A stretch of 64,000 nucleotides of DNA from Azospira inquinata (GTDB taxonomy: Bacteria > Pseudomonadota > Gammaproteobacteria > Burkholderiales > Rhodocyclaceae), in assembly GCF_018905915.1 (NCBI RefSeq), contig NZ_CP064782.1, positions 744,001 through 808,000 on the forward strand, in the 5' to 3' direction. The stretch's first letter is position 1, and every line of letters begins with the position of its first letter. Shown here piece by piece: positions 16,175-27,700 of the stretch. The position numbers and the translations under genes are program-made. The notes beneath the pieces were generated by a model. That model saw only the letters and a program-made list of their open reading frames with translations, was not told the DNA's origin and searched no databases.

Positions 16175-18913
16175 ATGCGCCATCCCGCCGCCCGTCTGCT
16201 TCACATCGATCCCTCCGCCACCTTCCGTGCCATCGTCGCCCAAACTGCCAAGGACGAAGGGTGGCGCGCCCACGGTTGCATTTCCGTGGAGGAGGCCCTG
16301 GCCCATCTGGACCATCACCCCTGCGACATGGTGGTCTGCGCCGCCCTGATCGGGGCGGAAAGCTATAAGGATCTGGTGGACCAAATCCGGCGCCGGGAAG
16401 ACCAGCAGCAGATTCCCATCATGCTGCTCACCACCGGCACCCCGGAAATGGCGGAACAGGCCATGCAGGACGGCATCACCGAGGTGTTCTACAAGGACCA
16501 CCTGGAAGATTTCGGCTTTTACCTGCGCATCGCCCGGGAGCACGAAACCAGCCTCACCCCGGCGCCCATGAAGCGGGCCCTGCTGGTGGAAGACGACAAG
16601 GCCCAGGCCAAGTTTCTCCAATGCGTCCTGGCCGACCTGGGTTACCAGGCGGTGCTGGCCTCCACGGCGGAAGAGGCCATGGCCCAGGTGGAGGCGGAAG
16701 ACTGGCATTTGGCCGTGGTAGATCTGGTGCTGGCCCAGGGCCAGTCCGGCAATGCGGTAATCCGCTACATCCGCAGCCACGGCCTGCGCAACCGCATGCC
16801 CATCGTGGTTATTTCCGGCCTGCTGGACGAGGCCCGGCGGGTGGAAGCCCTGCGTTCCGGCGCCAATCTCTATGTGGAAAAGCCCATCCAGGCCGACACC
16901 CTGGGCCTCTACATCCGCAATCTGGAGGCCATCCATGGGGGCGGCCAGCAGAATGGGGACGCGGGCCTGGGGGACCGGATTCGTTCCCTCACGGAACGGG
17001 AACGGTCGGTGTACGAACTCATGGCCGGGGGCCATTCCGACAAGCAGATCGCGGAACGGCTGGGCATCAGCTTCTGGACCGTGCGCACCCACGCCGGGCG
17101 CATTTTCCGCAAATTCGACGTGACCAACCGGGTGGAACTGATCCGTAAGAGCAGTTCGGGCCAGGGGGCGGAAGCCGCCCTGCGCCCCGCAGACCCGGAA
17201 AGCGCTGAAAACGGGGGCATTGCCGCCTGCATGGAAGAATTCGCCCTGGGCATTGTCTGGGTGGATGAAAACGGCCTGATCCGCTTTGCCAACCGTTACG
17301 CCCAGGGCCTCACGGGCTACGACCGGGAAGAGCTGCTGGGGCTTTCCGCCGCCCGCCTCATCGCCGGACGCCACGGGGAACAGGCCATGGAACGGATCAT
17401 GGCGGACGTGGACCGGGATGGGCGCTGGCTCAACCAGGGCCAGCTGCGCCGCAAGGACGGCAGCCGGGTGCGCAGCTGGGTTATCGCCCGTACCTTCCGC
17501 GCCCCCAAGGAAACCCGGCGCCTTTACGTAGTGCTCTTTTCCGACGTATTCATTGGCGACCCGGCGGGCCAGCAGCCCCTTTCCGTGCGCCTCCTCCACG
17601 ACCCCCTCACCGGCCTGGCCAACCGCACCCTGCTGGAAGACCGGGGCCGTCAGGAAATCGCCCGGGCCTACCGGCAACACACCCTGCTGGGGGTGCTATT
17701 CCTGGATCTGGACCGGTTCAAGGCCATCAACGACACCTACGGCCACCGGGTCGGGGACAAGGTATTGAAGCGGGTGGCCCAGCGTCTGGAACACATTTTC
17801 CGTAAGACCGACACGGTGAGCCGCTTCGGCGGCGACGAATTCGTCATCCTGGTGCCCGATCTGAAGGAAAAGGAAAGCTGCGTCCTGCTCGCCATGAAGG
17901 CCCTCCAGGCCTTGCAGGAACCCATCCGCATCGGCGAGGTGGAACACCGGCTGGGGGCCAGCATCGGCATTTCCTGGTATCCGGATGACGGGCTAGAAAT
18001 GACCACCCTGATCGGCTGCGCCGACCAGGCCATGTACCGGGCCAAGGCGGACGGGGGCAATGTGACCCGCTGCTTTAACGAGGCCATGCGCCAAGCCGCC
18101 AGCCACGTACAAAGCACCGCCTCCCAGCTACGCAGCGCCCTGGAAAACGGCGACCTGCGCCTCCATCTCCAGCCCCGCCGCCACCTGGACGGCAGCCCGG
18201 TCGCCTGCGCCGAGGTGTCCCTGCACTGGTTCCAGGGCACGGAAGAAATCCCCGCCCCCCGCCTGTTGCAGATCGCCGAGCAGAGCGGCCAGATCGACAC
18301 CCTCAGCCATTTCCTCATCCAGGCCAGCTGCAAGACCCTGCGGGAGCTGCGCAAAAAGCAGGGGGGCTCCCTCATGCTGGCCCTCAACGTCACCCCCAGC
18401 ATGCTGTATCTGCGGGGCTTCGGCCAATTCCTGGCCAGCTGCCTGGCGGAAAACGGCCTGGCACCGACGGATTTGGCCCTGGAATTCCCGGAAAAAGCCT
18501 TTATCAATCCCCCCCAGACCGGCCACGCCACCATGGAGCGGCTGCGCCAGCAGGGCTTCCGCCTGGTTCTGGACAATTTCGGCGCCGGAGCTTCCAACCT
18601 GGAACTGCTGCACCGCTTCCATTTTGATGCGGTGAAAATCGCCGCCCCCCTGGTGGCGGACCTGCCGGCAAGCCCCTACAGCCGGGCCCTGGTCAGCGCC
18701 CTGGTGGATATGGGCCGGGAACTGGGCCTGGTCATTATCGCCGCCGGGGTCAGCAACGCCGCCCAGGCCACGGCCCTGGAAGAACTGGGATGCCAGATCG
18801 TCCAGGGGCCCTGGGTATCCCCTCCCCTGGAAGTGGAAACCTTTCTCCGGGAAACCCCTTCCCCTCTGATCCGGGAGCGACAGCGCCCCTCGGCCAAAGA
18901 AACCCTCAAGTAA
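16175..18913 (+). CDS. Multidomain response regulator: REC-REC-LuxR HTH-PAS-GGDEF-EAL
   Basis: The 912-residue protein has two receiver domains (about 1-125 and 132-250). The first lacks the phosphorylatable Asp (CDMVVCAALIG); the second keeps it (Asp183 in AVVDLVLA). A complete LuxR-type helix-turn-helix follows at about 272-323, then PAS (349-455) and GGDEF (476-630) with an intact GGDEF at 552-556 and an inhibitory RxxD site (RKTD) five residues before it. The EAL domain (650-900) looks inactive: the EAL signature is replaced by AEV, the usual DDFGTG reads DNFGAG, and the segment matching the metal-binding ELTES reads LEFPEK. It probably makes c-di-GMP. A chemoreceptor follows after 14 bases. 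Confidence 0.9.
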   Translation: MRHPAARLLHIDPSATFRAIVAQTAKDEGWRAHGCISVEEALAHLDHHPCDMVVCAALIGAESYKDLVDQIRRREDQQQIPIMLLTTGTPEMAEQAMQDGITEVFYKDHLEDFGFYLRIAREHETSLTPAPMKRALLVEDDKAQAKFLQCVLADLGYQAVLASTAEEAMAQVEAEDWHLAVVDLVLAQGQSGNAVIRYIRSHGLRNRMPIVVISGLLDEARRVEALRSGANLYVEKPIQADTLGLYIRNLEAIHGGGQQNGDAGLGDRIRSLTERERSVYELMAGGHSDKQIAERLGISFWTVRTHAGRIFRKFDVTNRVELIRKSSSGQGAEAALRPADPESAENGGIAACMEEFALGIVWVDENGLIRFANRYAQGLTGYDREELLGLSAARLIAGRHGEQAMERIMADVDRDGRWLNQGQLRRKDGSRVRSWVIARTFRAPKETRRLYVVLFSDVFIGDPAGQQPLSVRLLHDPLTGLANRTLLEDRGRQEIARAYRQHTLLGVLFLDLDRFKAINDTYGHRVGDKVLKRVAQRLEHIFRKTDTVSRFGGDEFVILVPDLKEKESCVLLAMKALQALQEPIRIGEVEHRLGASIGISWYPDDGLEMTTLIGCADQAMYRAKADGGNVTRCFNEAMRQAASHVQSTASQLRSALENGDLRLHLQPRRHLDGSPVACAEVSLHWFQGTEEIPAPRLLQIAEQSGQIDTLSHFLIQASCKTLRELRKKQGGSLMLALNVTPSMLYLRGFGQFLASCLAENGLAPTDLALEFPEKAFINPPQTGHATMERLRQQGFRLVLDNFGAGASNLELLHRFHFDAVKIAAPLVADLPASPYSRALVSALVDMGRELGLVIIAAGVSNAAQATALEELGCQIVQGPWVSPPLEVETFLRETPSPLIRERQRPSAKETLK

Positions 18914-18927
18914 GTAAGGTCTGAACC

Positions 18928-20550
18928 ATGCAGTGGACGGTCAAACGTAAGATTCTCGGCGGTTTTTATGCCCTCCTCGCCCTGATGCTCCTTTCCAGCG
19001 GCATTACCGCCTTAAAGCTTTCCCGGCTGGTGGGCACCCTGGATGAAATCGTGCAGCAACGCTATGTGCGCATCCAGCTGGCCGCCACCATGCACACCCG
19101 GGCCCTGGAAGTGAGCGGCTATCTCACCCGGGCCATCCTGGCGGGGAATGCCCAGACCGCCCGCCAATACCTCCAGTCCGTGGCCGACATCCGGCAACAG
19201 AACGGGGCCGCCCAGGAAAAGCTCCAGGCCCTGGCCACGGAGGAAGAGGAAAAGGCGCCCCTGGCGGAAATCGAGACCGCCCGCAACGCCCTAGCCAGCA
19301 AATACGCCCCCCTGCTGGAACTGATCCAGGCCGGGGATCAGTCCCGCAGTCTGGCCTATTTCTATAACGACTTCATGCCGGCGGACCACGCCTTCATCCA
19401 GGCCCTGCAAAAGGGCCAGGACTTCCAGCAGCAGCGCATGGCGGAAGCCCAGGAAGAAGCGAAAGGAGAATACCGGAGCGCCTATCTGATCCTGGGCCTG
19501 GCCTGCGCCATTAGCCTGGTGGCCGGGCTGGTGCTGGCGGGCATGATCGCCCACGGCATCGGCACTAAGGTGGAACAGGCCAAGGATGCCCTGGGCCGGG
19601 TGGCGGGGGGCGATCTGGCCACCCCCATTCGCCTGGCGGCCCAGCCCCAGGACGAGCTGGACCTGCTGCTCCAGACCATGGAAGCCATGCGCCGGGATCT
19701 GGCGGGCACCATGCAATCGGTGATTGGGGACGCCCAGCAGCTCATCGCCTCCGCCAGCCAGCTTTCCGCCAGCTCCCACACCGTGGCGGAAAGCTCGGAA
19801 ACCCAGTCCCAGGCCACCTCCTCCGCCGCTGCGGCCATTGAGGAAATGACCGTGAGCGTGGATCACATCGGCAGCAATGCGGAGGACGCCGCGGGCAACG
19901 CGGAAGAAGCGGGGCGCATCGCCCAGGGGGGCGGCGACGTGGCCCGCTCCGCCGCAAAGTACATCGACGAAGTGAAACGCAGCGTGGAAGTCACCTCCCG
20001 GGACATTCTGGTGCTCTCCGACCAGGTGCAGAAAATCGGCAGCATTGCGGTGGTCATCAAGGACGTGGCGGACCAGACCAATCTCCTGGCCTTAAACGCC
20101 GCCATCGAGGCCGCCCGGGCCGGGGAACAGGGCCGGGGCTTCGCCGTGGTGGCGGACGAGGTGCGCAAGCTGGCGGAGCGGACCACCAAGTCGGTCCAGG
20201 ATATTTCCAGCACCATCGCCACCATCGCAAACGATGCCCAATCCGTGGTGGCCAGCATGGAAACCAGCCGCAATGCAGTGGGAGAAGTGGTGGATATGGC
20301 GGAAAAAACCTCCGGCGCCATGCTGGACATTTGCCAGGCCACGGACTCGGTACGCCAGTCCATCGGGGAAATTTCCCTGGCCCTGCGGGAACAGCGGGCT
20401 GCCTCCACGGACCTGGCCCGCAATGTGGAAGGCATCGCCCGCATGTCGGAAGACAACAATGCGGCGGTCCAGACCGTGGCCAGCACCGCCGAAAATCTGG
20501 GCGCCATTTCGGACAATCTCAAGGCCAGCATCGCCCGCTTCCGCCTGTAA
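18928..20550 (+). CDS. Methyl-accepting chemotaxis protein (4HB-type sensor)
   Basis: The 540-residue receptor has a membrane segment at about 9-29, a helical periplasmic region (30-185) of four-helix-bundle type, a second membrane segment (about 187-212), a HAMP domain and a cytoplasmic signalling rod. The conserved hairpin tip ([20 protein letters not shown]) is intact at about 385, so it can contact CheA and CheW. The C-terminus (SIARFRL) carries no obvious docking pentapeptide. It is probably co-transcribed with the GGDEF protein just upstream, linking c-di-GMP to taxis. The ligand is unknown. Confidence 0.93.
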   Translation: MQWTVKRKILGGFYALLALMLLSSGITALKLSRLVGTLDEIVQQRYVRIQLAATMHTRALEVSGYLTRAILAGNAQTARQYLQSVADIRQQNGAAQEKLQALATEEEEKAPLAEIETARNALASKYAPLLELIQAGDQSRSLAYFYNDFMPADHAFIQALQKGQDFQQQRMAEAQEEAKGEYRSAYLILGLACAISLVAGLVLAGMIAHGIGTKVEQAKDALGRVAGGDLATPIRLAAQPQDELDLLLQTMEAMRRDLAGTMQSVIGDAQQLIASASQLSASSHTVAESSETQSQATSSAAAAIEEMTVSVDHIGSNAEDAAGNAEEAGRIAQGGGDVARSAAKYIDEVKRSVEVTSRDILVLSDQVQKIGSIAVVIKDVADQTNLLALNAAIEAARAGEQGRGFAVVADEVRKLAERTTKSVQDISSTIATIANDAQSVVASMETSRNAVGEVVDMAEKTSGAMLDICQATDSVRQSIGEISLALREQRAASTDLARNVEGIARMSEDNNAAVQTVASTAENLGAISDNLKASIARFRL

Positions 20551-20755
20551 TTTCCCGCGCCGGCCCCGGGTCGGCGCGCCTTCCCTCGCCCCAGCCGGGC
20601 TTTGTTTCTCCCCCCGGCTGTGGCAGACTTGCCCCATGGCAAGCCATTTCGCCCCCCTCTTCCTGATTCGCCGACGGCGCCGGTCCTTCGACCGGCCGTG
20701 CCGTTGCGCCTTCCTTTCCGACGCCTGAAGCCCTCAGTCGTCCCCCGTTTTTCCC

Positions 20756-20784
20756 AAGGCCACGGTTACCCGTGGCCTTTTTAT
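20756..20784 (+). terminator. Rho-independent terminator before argD
   Basis: A 10-bp stem (20756-20765 with 20770-20779) is followed by TTTTTATTTT. It ends the GGDEF-receptor unit and lies 29 bases before argD, so argD must have its own promoter or be read by attenuation. Confidence 0.85.
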
Positions 20785-20812
20785 TTTCTGCCAACCCAAA
20801 GGAGTTTGTTCC

Positions 20813-22006
20813 ATGGCCCCATCCCTTGCCGCCCAAAATTCCCTCATGTGGATTACCCCCCGCCCCGATCTGGTATTCGTTGCCGGTCAGGGCTCCTGGC
20901 TCACCGACGGGGATGGCAAGCGGTATCTGGACTTTATTCAGGGCTGGGCGGTGAATTGCCTGGGCCACGGCCACCCGGCCCTGGTCCAGGCCATCACCGA
21001 CCAGGCCGCCCGGCTCATCAATCCCAGCCCGGCCTTTTACAACGCCCCGGCCCTGGCCCTGGCCCAGGGGTTGGCCCAGGCCTCCGGCCTGGAGCGGGTG
21101 TTTTTCGCCAACACCGGAGCGGAAGCCAATGAAGGGGCCATTAAGCTGGCCCGCAAATGGGGCCAGGTGCATCGCCAGGGCGCCCACCAGATCATCACCT
21201 TCACGGACGGCTTCCATGGCCGCACCCTGGCCACCATGTCCGCCTCGGGCAAGGCGGGCTGGGATCAGCGTTTTGCTCCCCAGGTGCCCGGCTTCCCTAA
21301 GGCCCGTTACAACGATCTGGATTCGGTGGCCGCCCTGATCGACGACCGCACCGTGGCGGTGATGCTGGAACCCATTCAGGGGGAAGCGGGGGTCATTCCC
21401 GCCACCCGGGAATTTCTCCAGGGCCTGCGCCAGCTCTCCACGGAGCGGGGCCTGCTGCTCATCGTGGATGAGGTACAGACCGGCATGGGGCGGAGCGGCA
21501 AGCTGTTCGCCCACCAGCACGCGGGCATCCGCCCCGACATAATGACCCTGGGCAAGGGCATCGGCGGCGGGGTGCCCCTTTCCGCCCTCCTGGCCCGGGA
21601 GGAATGCTGCTGTTTCGAAGCTGGGGACCAGGGGGGCACCTACAATGGCAATCCCCTCATGACCGCCGCCGGGGGCGCCGTGCTGGACATTCTCACGGCC
21701 CCCGGTTTTCTCGATTCGGTGGTCGCCCTGGGGGATTACCTGGGAGCCGGGCTGCAAAAGCTGGCGGAACGCCACGGTCTGCCCGGGGAACGGGGCACGG
21801 GCCTGCTCCGCGCCCTGGTCCTGGCCGACGACCGGGGGCCCCGGCTGGTGGCCGCCGCCCGGGCCCGCCAGCCCGAGGGCCTGCTGCTCAATGCCCCCCG
21901 GCCCCACCTGCTGCGCTTCATGCCCGCCCTCAATGTGAGCCGGGAGGAAATCGACCTGATGTTGGGCTGGCTGGACGAACTCCTGGCTGACCCGACCCTG
22001 GCCTGA
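20813..22006 (+). CDS. argD: Acetylornithine aminotransferase
   Basis: The 397-residue PLP enzyme belongs to class III aminotransferases and should convert N-acetylglutamate semialdehyde to N-acetylornithine in arginine synthesis. [15 protein letters not shown] and [13 protein letters not shown] motifs are present, and Lys248 in LGKGIGGG forms the Schiff base. Related enzymes also act in lysine synthesis or putrescine breakdown, so specificity is by similarity. AAGGAG precedes the start. The gene converges with the YfeH-like transporter, four bases apart. Confidence 0.9.
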   Translation: MAPSLAAQNSLMWITPRPDLVFVAGQGSWLTDGDGKRYLDFIQGWAVNCLGHGHPALVQAITDQAARLINPSPAFYNAPALALAQGLAQASGLERVFFANTGAEANEGAIKLARKWGQVHRQGAHQIITFTDGFHGRTLATMSASGKAGWDQRFAPQVPGFPKARYNDLDSVAALIDDRTVAVMLEPIQGEAGVIPATREFLQGLRQLSTERGLLLIVDEVQTGMGRSGKLFAHQHAGIRPDIMTLGKGIGGGVPLSALLAREECCCFEAGDQGGTYNGNPLMTAAGGAVLDILTAPGFLDSVVALGDYLGAGLQKLAERHGLPGERGTGLLRALVLADDRGPRLVAAARARQPEGLLLNAPRPHLLRFMPALNVSREEIDLMLGWLDELLADPTLA

Positions 22007-22009
22007 GGA

Positions 22010-23053
22010 CTAGGCTTTAGGCTTATCCTGGCGGGCCCCATAGCGGTTCGCCAGGATGGAGCAGATGAAGAGCTGGAGCTGGTGGTAGAACATGATGGGC
22101 AGCACGATCAGGCCCAGGGCCGGATGGGCGCCGAACAGCACCTTGGCCATGGGAATCCCGGAGGCTAGGGTTTTCTTGGAGCCACAAAATACGGTGGCGA
22201 TTTCATCCTCCTTGGAAAAGCCCAGGCGCCGGGTGAGCCAGGTGCTGAAGAGCAACACCAGCCCCAGGATCAGCCCGGCCCCTACTAGGGCCAGGGCAAT
22301 CACCCCCAGTCCATTGTTGCGCCACAGGCCCGAGGCCACGGATTCGCAAAAAGCGTTATAGACCAGGAGCAGGATTACCCAGCGGTCCAGCAAATTGGTG
22401 AAGTGCTTGTGGCACAAATGCCAGGCATGGAGCAGGGGCCGCAGCACCTGACCCAGCACCAGGGGCAGCAGGAGCAGTTTGGCAATGCCCAGAATAGCTT
22501 CCCCCAAGGAAATCCAGTGGCCCCCGGTGGACACGAACAGGGCCACCAGCAAAGGGGTGAACACAATGCCCAGGAGGCCGGACAGGGTGGCGTTGAAGAT
22601 GGCTGCCGGCACATTGCCCCGGGCCAGACCGGTCATGGCCACGGAAGACGACACAGTGGACGGCAAAGCGCACAGGTAGCAAAAGCCCAGGGCCAGCCCC
22701 GTGGGCATCCAGGGGCTCACCACGCCCCGCAGGGCGAACCAGAGCAGGGGGAAAAAGACGTAGGTCAGGCACTGCACCGCCACGTGTACCTTCCAGCGCA
22801 TCACCCCATCCCGCAGGTTGGCCATGGACAGGCCCAGACCGTGGAGAAAGAAGACCAGGGCAATGCCCCAATCCGTCACCAGATCGGCCCGCAGCACCCC
22901 GCCGCTCTTGCCCAGATCCGGGTACAGGCTGGCCAGGGCCACGGCCCCCAACATGCCCACCAGGAACCAGTCCTTATGCAGGCGGCCAAGGAGACGACGG
23001 CCCAGTCCGGGGCGGGGAGCGGGTGAGGGGGCAAGGGGTTTGGGCTGGGACAT
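22010..23053 (-). CDS. Bile acid:sodium symporter-like transporter (YfeH type)
   Basis: The start at 23053 (MSQPKPLAPSP) has GGAG upstream; a slightly longer frame starts at 23068. The 347-residue protein has about ten hydrophobic segments and the SBF-like family pattern, including CALPSTVSSSVAMTGLARGN near residue 135 and FCGSKKTLASGIPM near 290, the crossover motif region of this fold. The substrate is unknown; relatives carry organic anions with sodium. The gene is divergent from an AraC regulator, which may control it. Confidence 0.86.
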   Translation of the reverse strand: MSQPKPLAPSPAPRPGLGRRLLGRLHKDWFLVGMLGAVALASLYPDLGKSGGVLRADLVTDWGIALVFFLHGLGLSMANLRDGVMRWKVHVAVQCLTYVFFPLLWFALRGVVSPWMPTGLALGFCYLCALPSTVSSSVAMTGLARGNVPAAIFNATLSGLLGIVFTPLLVALFVSTGGHWISLGEAILGIAKLLLLPLVLGQVLRPLLHAWHLCHKHFTNLLDRWVILLLVYNAFCESVASGLWRNNGLGVIALALVGAGLILGLVLLFSTWLTRRLGFSKEDEIATVFCGSKKTLASGIPMAKVLFGAHPALGLIVLPIMFYHQLQLFICSILANRYGARQDKPKA

Positions 23054-23378
23054 GGGCAACTCCAACAACGCAAGAATGGGGGCAGACGCCGAGGCCGAAC
23101 GCTAACGGCATAATGCTCCGACCCGATGACGGGAGGGACGGCGCTCCCTAAAGAAAATCCTCCGCCGCCCCACCCCGGAAGGCGGTTAAACTGTGCCTCC
23201 GGCTCCGCCCAACCGGGCCGGGCTGCGGCACCGGAAACGCTTGAATTGGGGGGACTAGTGAACGGGGAGGATGAAAACAGCCCCATGGTACCCGGCCCCA
23301 TTCCGTCTTTCTAGCGACAAACTGACCACTTATATCGACAAACAGACAGCCTTTTATTCCCATTCCCCGTCCCACCCC
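23054..23378. other. Divergent control region between the YfeH-like transporter and the AraC regulator
   Basis: No gene is seen. The AT-rich part at about 23320-23360 (CTTATATCG) may hold the regulator's promoter. An in-frame ATG at 23271 could extend the AraC protein by 36 residues, but its GGGAGG abuts the ATG and so is badly spaced. Confidence 0.45.
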
Positions 23379-24149
23379 ATGGCCGCCCAAGAACGTCTAC
23401 TCCCCGAACTGGAAACCCTACCCCGCCCCTTTTACAGCCGCCGGGAAAGTCTGGTGGTGGATACGTGGACGCCGCCCCACACCCATCCCTGGGGCCAGTT
23501 TTCCTACGCCAGCCGGGGGGTACTGGGGGTGCGCACTTCCGCCGGGGACTTTACCGCCCCACCCCGCTACGGGGTCTGGCTACCCCCCGGGGAAGGCCAT
23601 CAGGTCCTCAGCCACGGACCCACGGAAATGCGCAGCTTCTACCTCACCCCCGAGGCCGCCCGCCAGTTGCCAACCACCTGTCAGGTACTGGAAGTCACCC
23701 CCCTGGCCCGGGAACTGATCCGGGCGGCCGGGGAATTGCCGGTGGATTACGAGGAAGCCGGCCCGGCGGGGCGCCTAGTGGCCGTGCTCCTGGACCAGCT
23801 GGCCGCCCTGCCCCAGGCCGCCTTCACCCTGCCCATGCCCCGTGACCCGCGCCTGGTCATGCTCTGCCGAGCCCTGGAAGAAGCGCCGGATGACCGCCGC
23901 CCCCTGACCGCCTGGGCCGCCCAGGTGGGGGCCTCGGAACGCACCCTGGCTCGGCGCTTCCGCCAGGAAACGGGCATGAGCTTCCGGGAATGGCGCCAGG
24001 GCCTACGCCTCAACCTTTCCCTAGCCGCCCTGGAGCGGGGGGAAAGCGTCACCGCCGTCGCCCTATCCCACGGCTACGACTCCCCCTCCGCCTTCATCGC
24101 CGCCTTCCGCCTACGCTTCGGTACGACCCCGGGGAGTTTGGGGGGTTAG
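23379..24149 (+). CDS. AraC family transcriptional regulator with cupin sensor
   Basis: From the start at 23379 the protein is 256 residues, with an N-terminal cupin-like domain (PPHTHPWGQFSYASRGVLGV; GVWLPPGEGHQV) and a C-terminal pair of helix-turn-helix motifs (WAAQVGASERTLARRFRQET and AVALSHGYDSPSAFIAAFRL). AraC proteins with this sensor usually regulate a neighbouring transporter, here most likely the divergent YfeH-like gene. The start is uncertain because no ribosome site precedes 23379. Confidence 0.87.
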   Translation: MAAQERLLPELETLPRPFYSRRESLVVDTWTPPHTHPWGQFSYASRGVLGVRTSAGDFTAPPRYGVWLPPGEGHQVLSHGPTEMRSFYLTPEAARQLPTTCQVLEVTPLARELIRAAGELPVDYEEAGPAGRLVAVLLDQLAALPQAAFTLPMPRDPRLVMLCRALEEAPDDRRPLTAWAAQVGASERTLARRFRQETGMSFREWRQGLRLNLSLAALERGESVTAVALSHGYDSPSAFIAAFRLRFGTTPGSLGG

Positions 24150-24794
24150 GGGGAGAGGAAATGGGGGCATCCGCCAAGGAACCCTCGTTTTGCGGGGGCT
24201 AAAAAAAACAGCAAGGGGACAACGGGCGTGAAAATCCTCAAAAGGAGAGTAACGGCCATAGGCAAACTTGGAGCTCCCCCGCCGAAACTCCCTTTCCGGA
24301 CCTTTGGCGTTCCCGCTTTGTTGCTCTCGTCCCCAGCTTAAGTTGAGACCTTCGCCGCTTAGGTCGAGATAGCCACTATCTGGTGCCACGAAAGTTTCCG
24401 AAGGTTCTCCACCGCAGAGGGCAGCAGAATCACGCGAATCTGGAAACCTGAGCATTGCGACACGGTTGAAGACGCCCGCTTTTCAAACCGACGAAAAGCA
24501 CTCTGTCTGGCAGACGTGTCGGCCCATCCAATCGTTGGCCGATCCCAGCAAATCGGGCGACAAAATGGTAATTAACGGCCGGTGAGTTTCAATCAAACTA
24601 AGCGACCGCTTCCTACCCCAGCTCCCCTCCCAACCCAATGCAGCCTAATAATATTTTCATACATAAAAAATATTTCGAGCGAGTGCCTTGCCGTATCGAA
24701 CAGATCGCGCATTGGCTGATGGGGAGGCGTTATTACGGGCACTTCAGCCTTCACCATGAGATATACTCTAGTCATTAGACTTGGTGCACACACA
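24150..24794. other. Long intergenic region at the left edge of the AT-rich insert
   Basis: Composition falls from GC-rich to AT-rich between about 24560 and 24660. The 24190-24560 part is of middling GC and has open frames on both strands, but none has a ribosome site or a recognised family, and the frames run into poly-A/T and the end of the AraC gene. A possible -10 hexamer TATACT at 24762-24767 may serve the next gene. The rest is unexplained. Confidence 0.45.
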
Positions 24795-27700
24795 ATGAAC
24801 TTACTTATACTCCACCTCAGCGACATTCATATCAAAGATGAAAGTGACGCTATCCTTAAACGAGGAAATGCAATTGGCCGCACTGCATTTAAGGATATTC
24901 CATTAGTAGATGCGGTTGCTATTGCGTTAACTGGGGACATTGCGTTTAGCGGCAACGCAACTGAATATAATCTAGCGCGCACTTTCGTATCCGATATCGT
25001 TAAGTCTATTAAAACACAAAGCGATATACCAATTCACGTATTGATGTCTCCCGGCAATCACGACTGTGATTTTGGCTCTAGAAATGCAGACGTAAGAGAA
25101 ATTGTAATCGAAAAAATTAGAGCCACAGACCCTGATAACATCAAAGAATCAATTATTGAAGAATGCACAAAAATCCAAGAAAGTTTTTTTAAATTTCGCG
25201 ACGACCTTACGGTTAGCCCACCCCTACATTCAGACAAATTATGGCAATCATATATTATCGAGGTTGGTGGGAAAACGGTTATATTCCACTGTTTAAATGT
25301 TGCTTGGATGTCACAGTTGCATGAACAGCAAGGGCAAATTGTATTCCCGACGACACGCTATGAAACAATTTCTACCATAAAGGCAGATGCATCTATCGTT
25401 TGCATGCATCACCCAATCAATTGGTTTTCTCAAGCTAGCTACCGTCCATTCCGGCAGTTTGTAAGGAAATGCGGGCATCTAATTCTGACCGGGCATGAGC
25501 ATGAACAGGCGGTTGCTTTTGTAGATGAAACTGATAGTGGCGAAAGCGTCTCTATTGATGGCGGTGTTCTTCAAGCAGATAATGAAGAGCAATCGCGATT
25601 CAATCTAATTTTCTTAGCTATTGAAAAACAGGAATATTCCGTTAGCTTCCACGATTGGGATGGTACGCGCTATGTTCCGATTGAGATTGACTCATCGTGG
25701 TCATCGTTTCGGCGTCTGCCTGAAAAGCGAAAAAATGAGTTCGAGATATCAGCAGATTTCTCTCGACAACTTGACGATGCTGGTGCTCGATTTACACATC
25801 ATGGAAAAAGTAGAGATCTCGCATTAGATGATGTGTTCGTATATCCTGAAATGCGGTTGCTTGGAGAGGATGAAAAGAGGCGAAAATTTGTTGACTCGGC
25901 TAACCTACGTCGCCCCGAAAATTTAGAGCGCGGTGCGCTAATTAGAGGGCGTGAGCAATACGGAAAAACATCTCTTCTGAGGCAACTATTCCGTAGCTAC
26001 CATTCCAGAGGCTTTGTGCCTATTTTTGTACCAGGAAAATCCATTATTAATAGCTCGCCTCGTGAAATGCAAAAAATTATAGAGGCTGCTGTAATTAAGT
26101 GTTATGGAAAGAGCACTATAACGTCATTTTGGCAGGTTGGACTTAAAAAACGCGTCTTGCTTCTAGACGATATTGACGAATCAAAATTATCGGGGAAGTT
26201 TTTTTCAAACGCCATTGAATATCTTAGCAAAACATTCGCCGTTTTAATCGTCACTTGTAGTGAAATGTTTGAATTCCGTGCACTCTTTGCACCCGAAAGT
26301 TCGAATTTTTTAAAGAGCATCAACCAATATGAGTTGCTAGAGTTTGGGAATAAACGCCGACATGACTTGATTAAACGCTGGGTTAGCCTTGGAGACGGAG
26401 CGGTTTCAGTAGAAAAACTGATCGCTCTTATCGACCAAGGCGAGGGATTAGTGATGGCAGTCTTGGGCGAGGGAGTCGTCCCATCAACACCTTTTTTTGT
26501 ATTAACTCTACTTCAAAGCGTTGAGTCTGGCAGCATTGCCAATCTTCAGTACAGCGCTCTTGGCGAATACTATCGATACTTAATTATTCATAGTCTTGAG
26601 TTGCAGTCAGTTAGCAGAGAAGAGCATAACGAAATATTAAATTATTGCGCTCATTTAGCCTGGTTTATTTATCGATCATCCAATGAATGCGGACGAATTG
26701 ATAAAAACGCATTCGAAAAATATCATCATACATTTGCTGATCTTCACGGATTATCACTGCCGTTCTTCGATAGGCGTGAATTACTGTTGGCTGCTAAGCT
26801 CTTAGATTCCCTAGATGGTGGATATGGGTTTAGGTACCCATATCTGTACTATTTTTTTCTTGGAATGTATCTGGCCGAGCATCTGGACGAGGATGAGGTG
26901 CAAGGCATAATTAGAGAATGCTGCAAAAATCTTCACCGCCAAGAAAATGGAAACATTATTCTATTTTTAGCGCACCACTCCAGAGATAAACGCGTATACG
27001 AAAGCATACTTACTGTAATGCAAACTCATTACAGTAAGCACCGTCCGATCACTTTCGATGATGATGTTGGCGTAGTAAATCGTCTCGTCGAATCCGCACC
27101 GCAGCGCATTTATGAGGACACCGATATTCTTAAGAATCGTGCTGAACTGTGTGAATTGCGGGATGAGCATAATAATGCTAATAGGGTTATGCTGGAAAAT
27201 CCTGACACCCTCCCAAGCGAACTAATCGCAATTATGTCGCTAATGAGGACGATAGATATTCTTGGGCAATTTTTAAAGAATCATTATGGACAGTTGCCAG
27301 CGACGATTAAGATCACTCTGATTAAAGAACTATTTGATGGTGGCCTTCGGGGGCTTAGGGACCTCTTTGAGTTACTTTTTGCCAATTCAGATGGACTTGT
27401 TCGCAGCATTGAAGGTGTTCTCGAAAAGCGTGGCATTGAAAACAATCCAATTCGTCGAAACGCCCGAGCAAAACGAGAGATGTTTGAGTTTTTGGGAATT
27501 TTAGCATTTGCCTTTATTCGACGTTGTGGGGTATCGGTTGCTTCACCTCACCTGCGAAAAGTAATCGAGAAAGTCATCGAAAACTCACCGACTACCGCAA
27601 ATCGATTAATTCTTTCCGCTATAGAACTTGAAAAGTGTGGAGGCCTTGAAAATTTTGAGGCACTAAGAAGCTTTAACAAGGAAATAACGAGTAATTCGTT

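Noticed and set aside
24111..24455. A 114-residue open frame on the minus strand, before the AT-rich insert
   Set aside because: No start signal or domain is recognised, and it runs through a poly-T stretch and into the AraC gene. Kept as an unexplained region instead.
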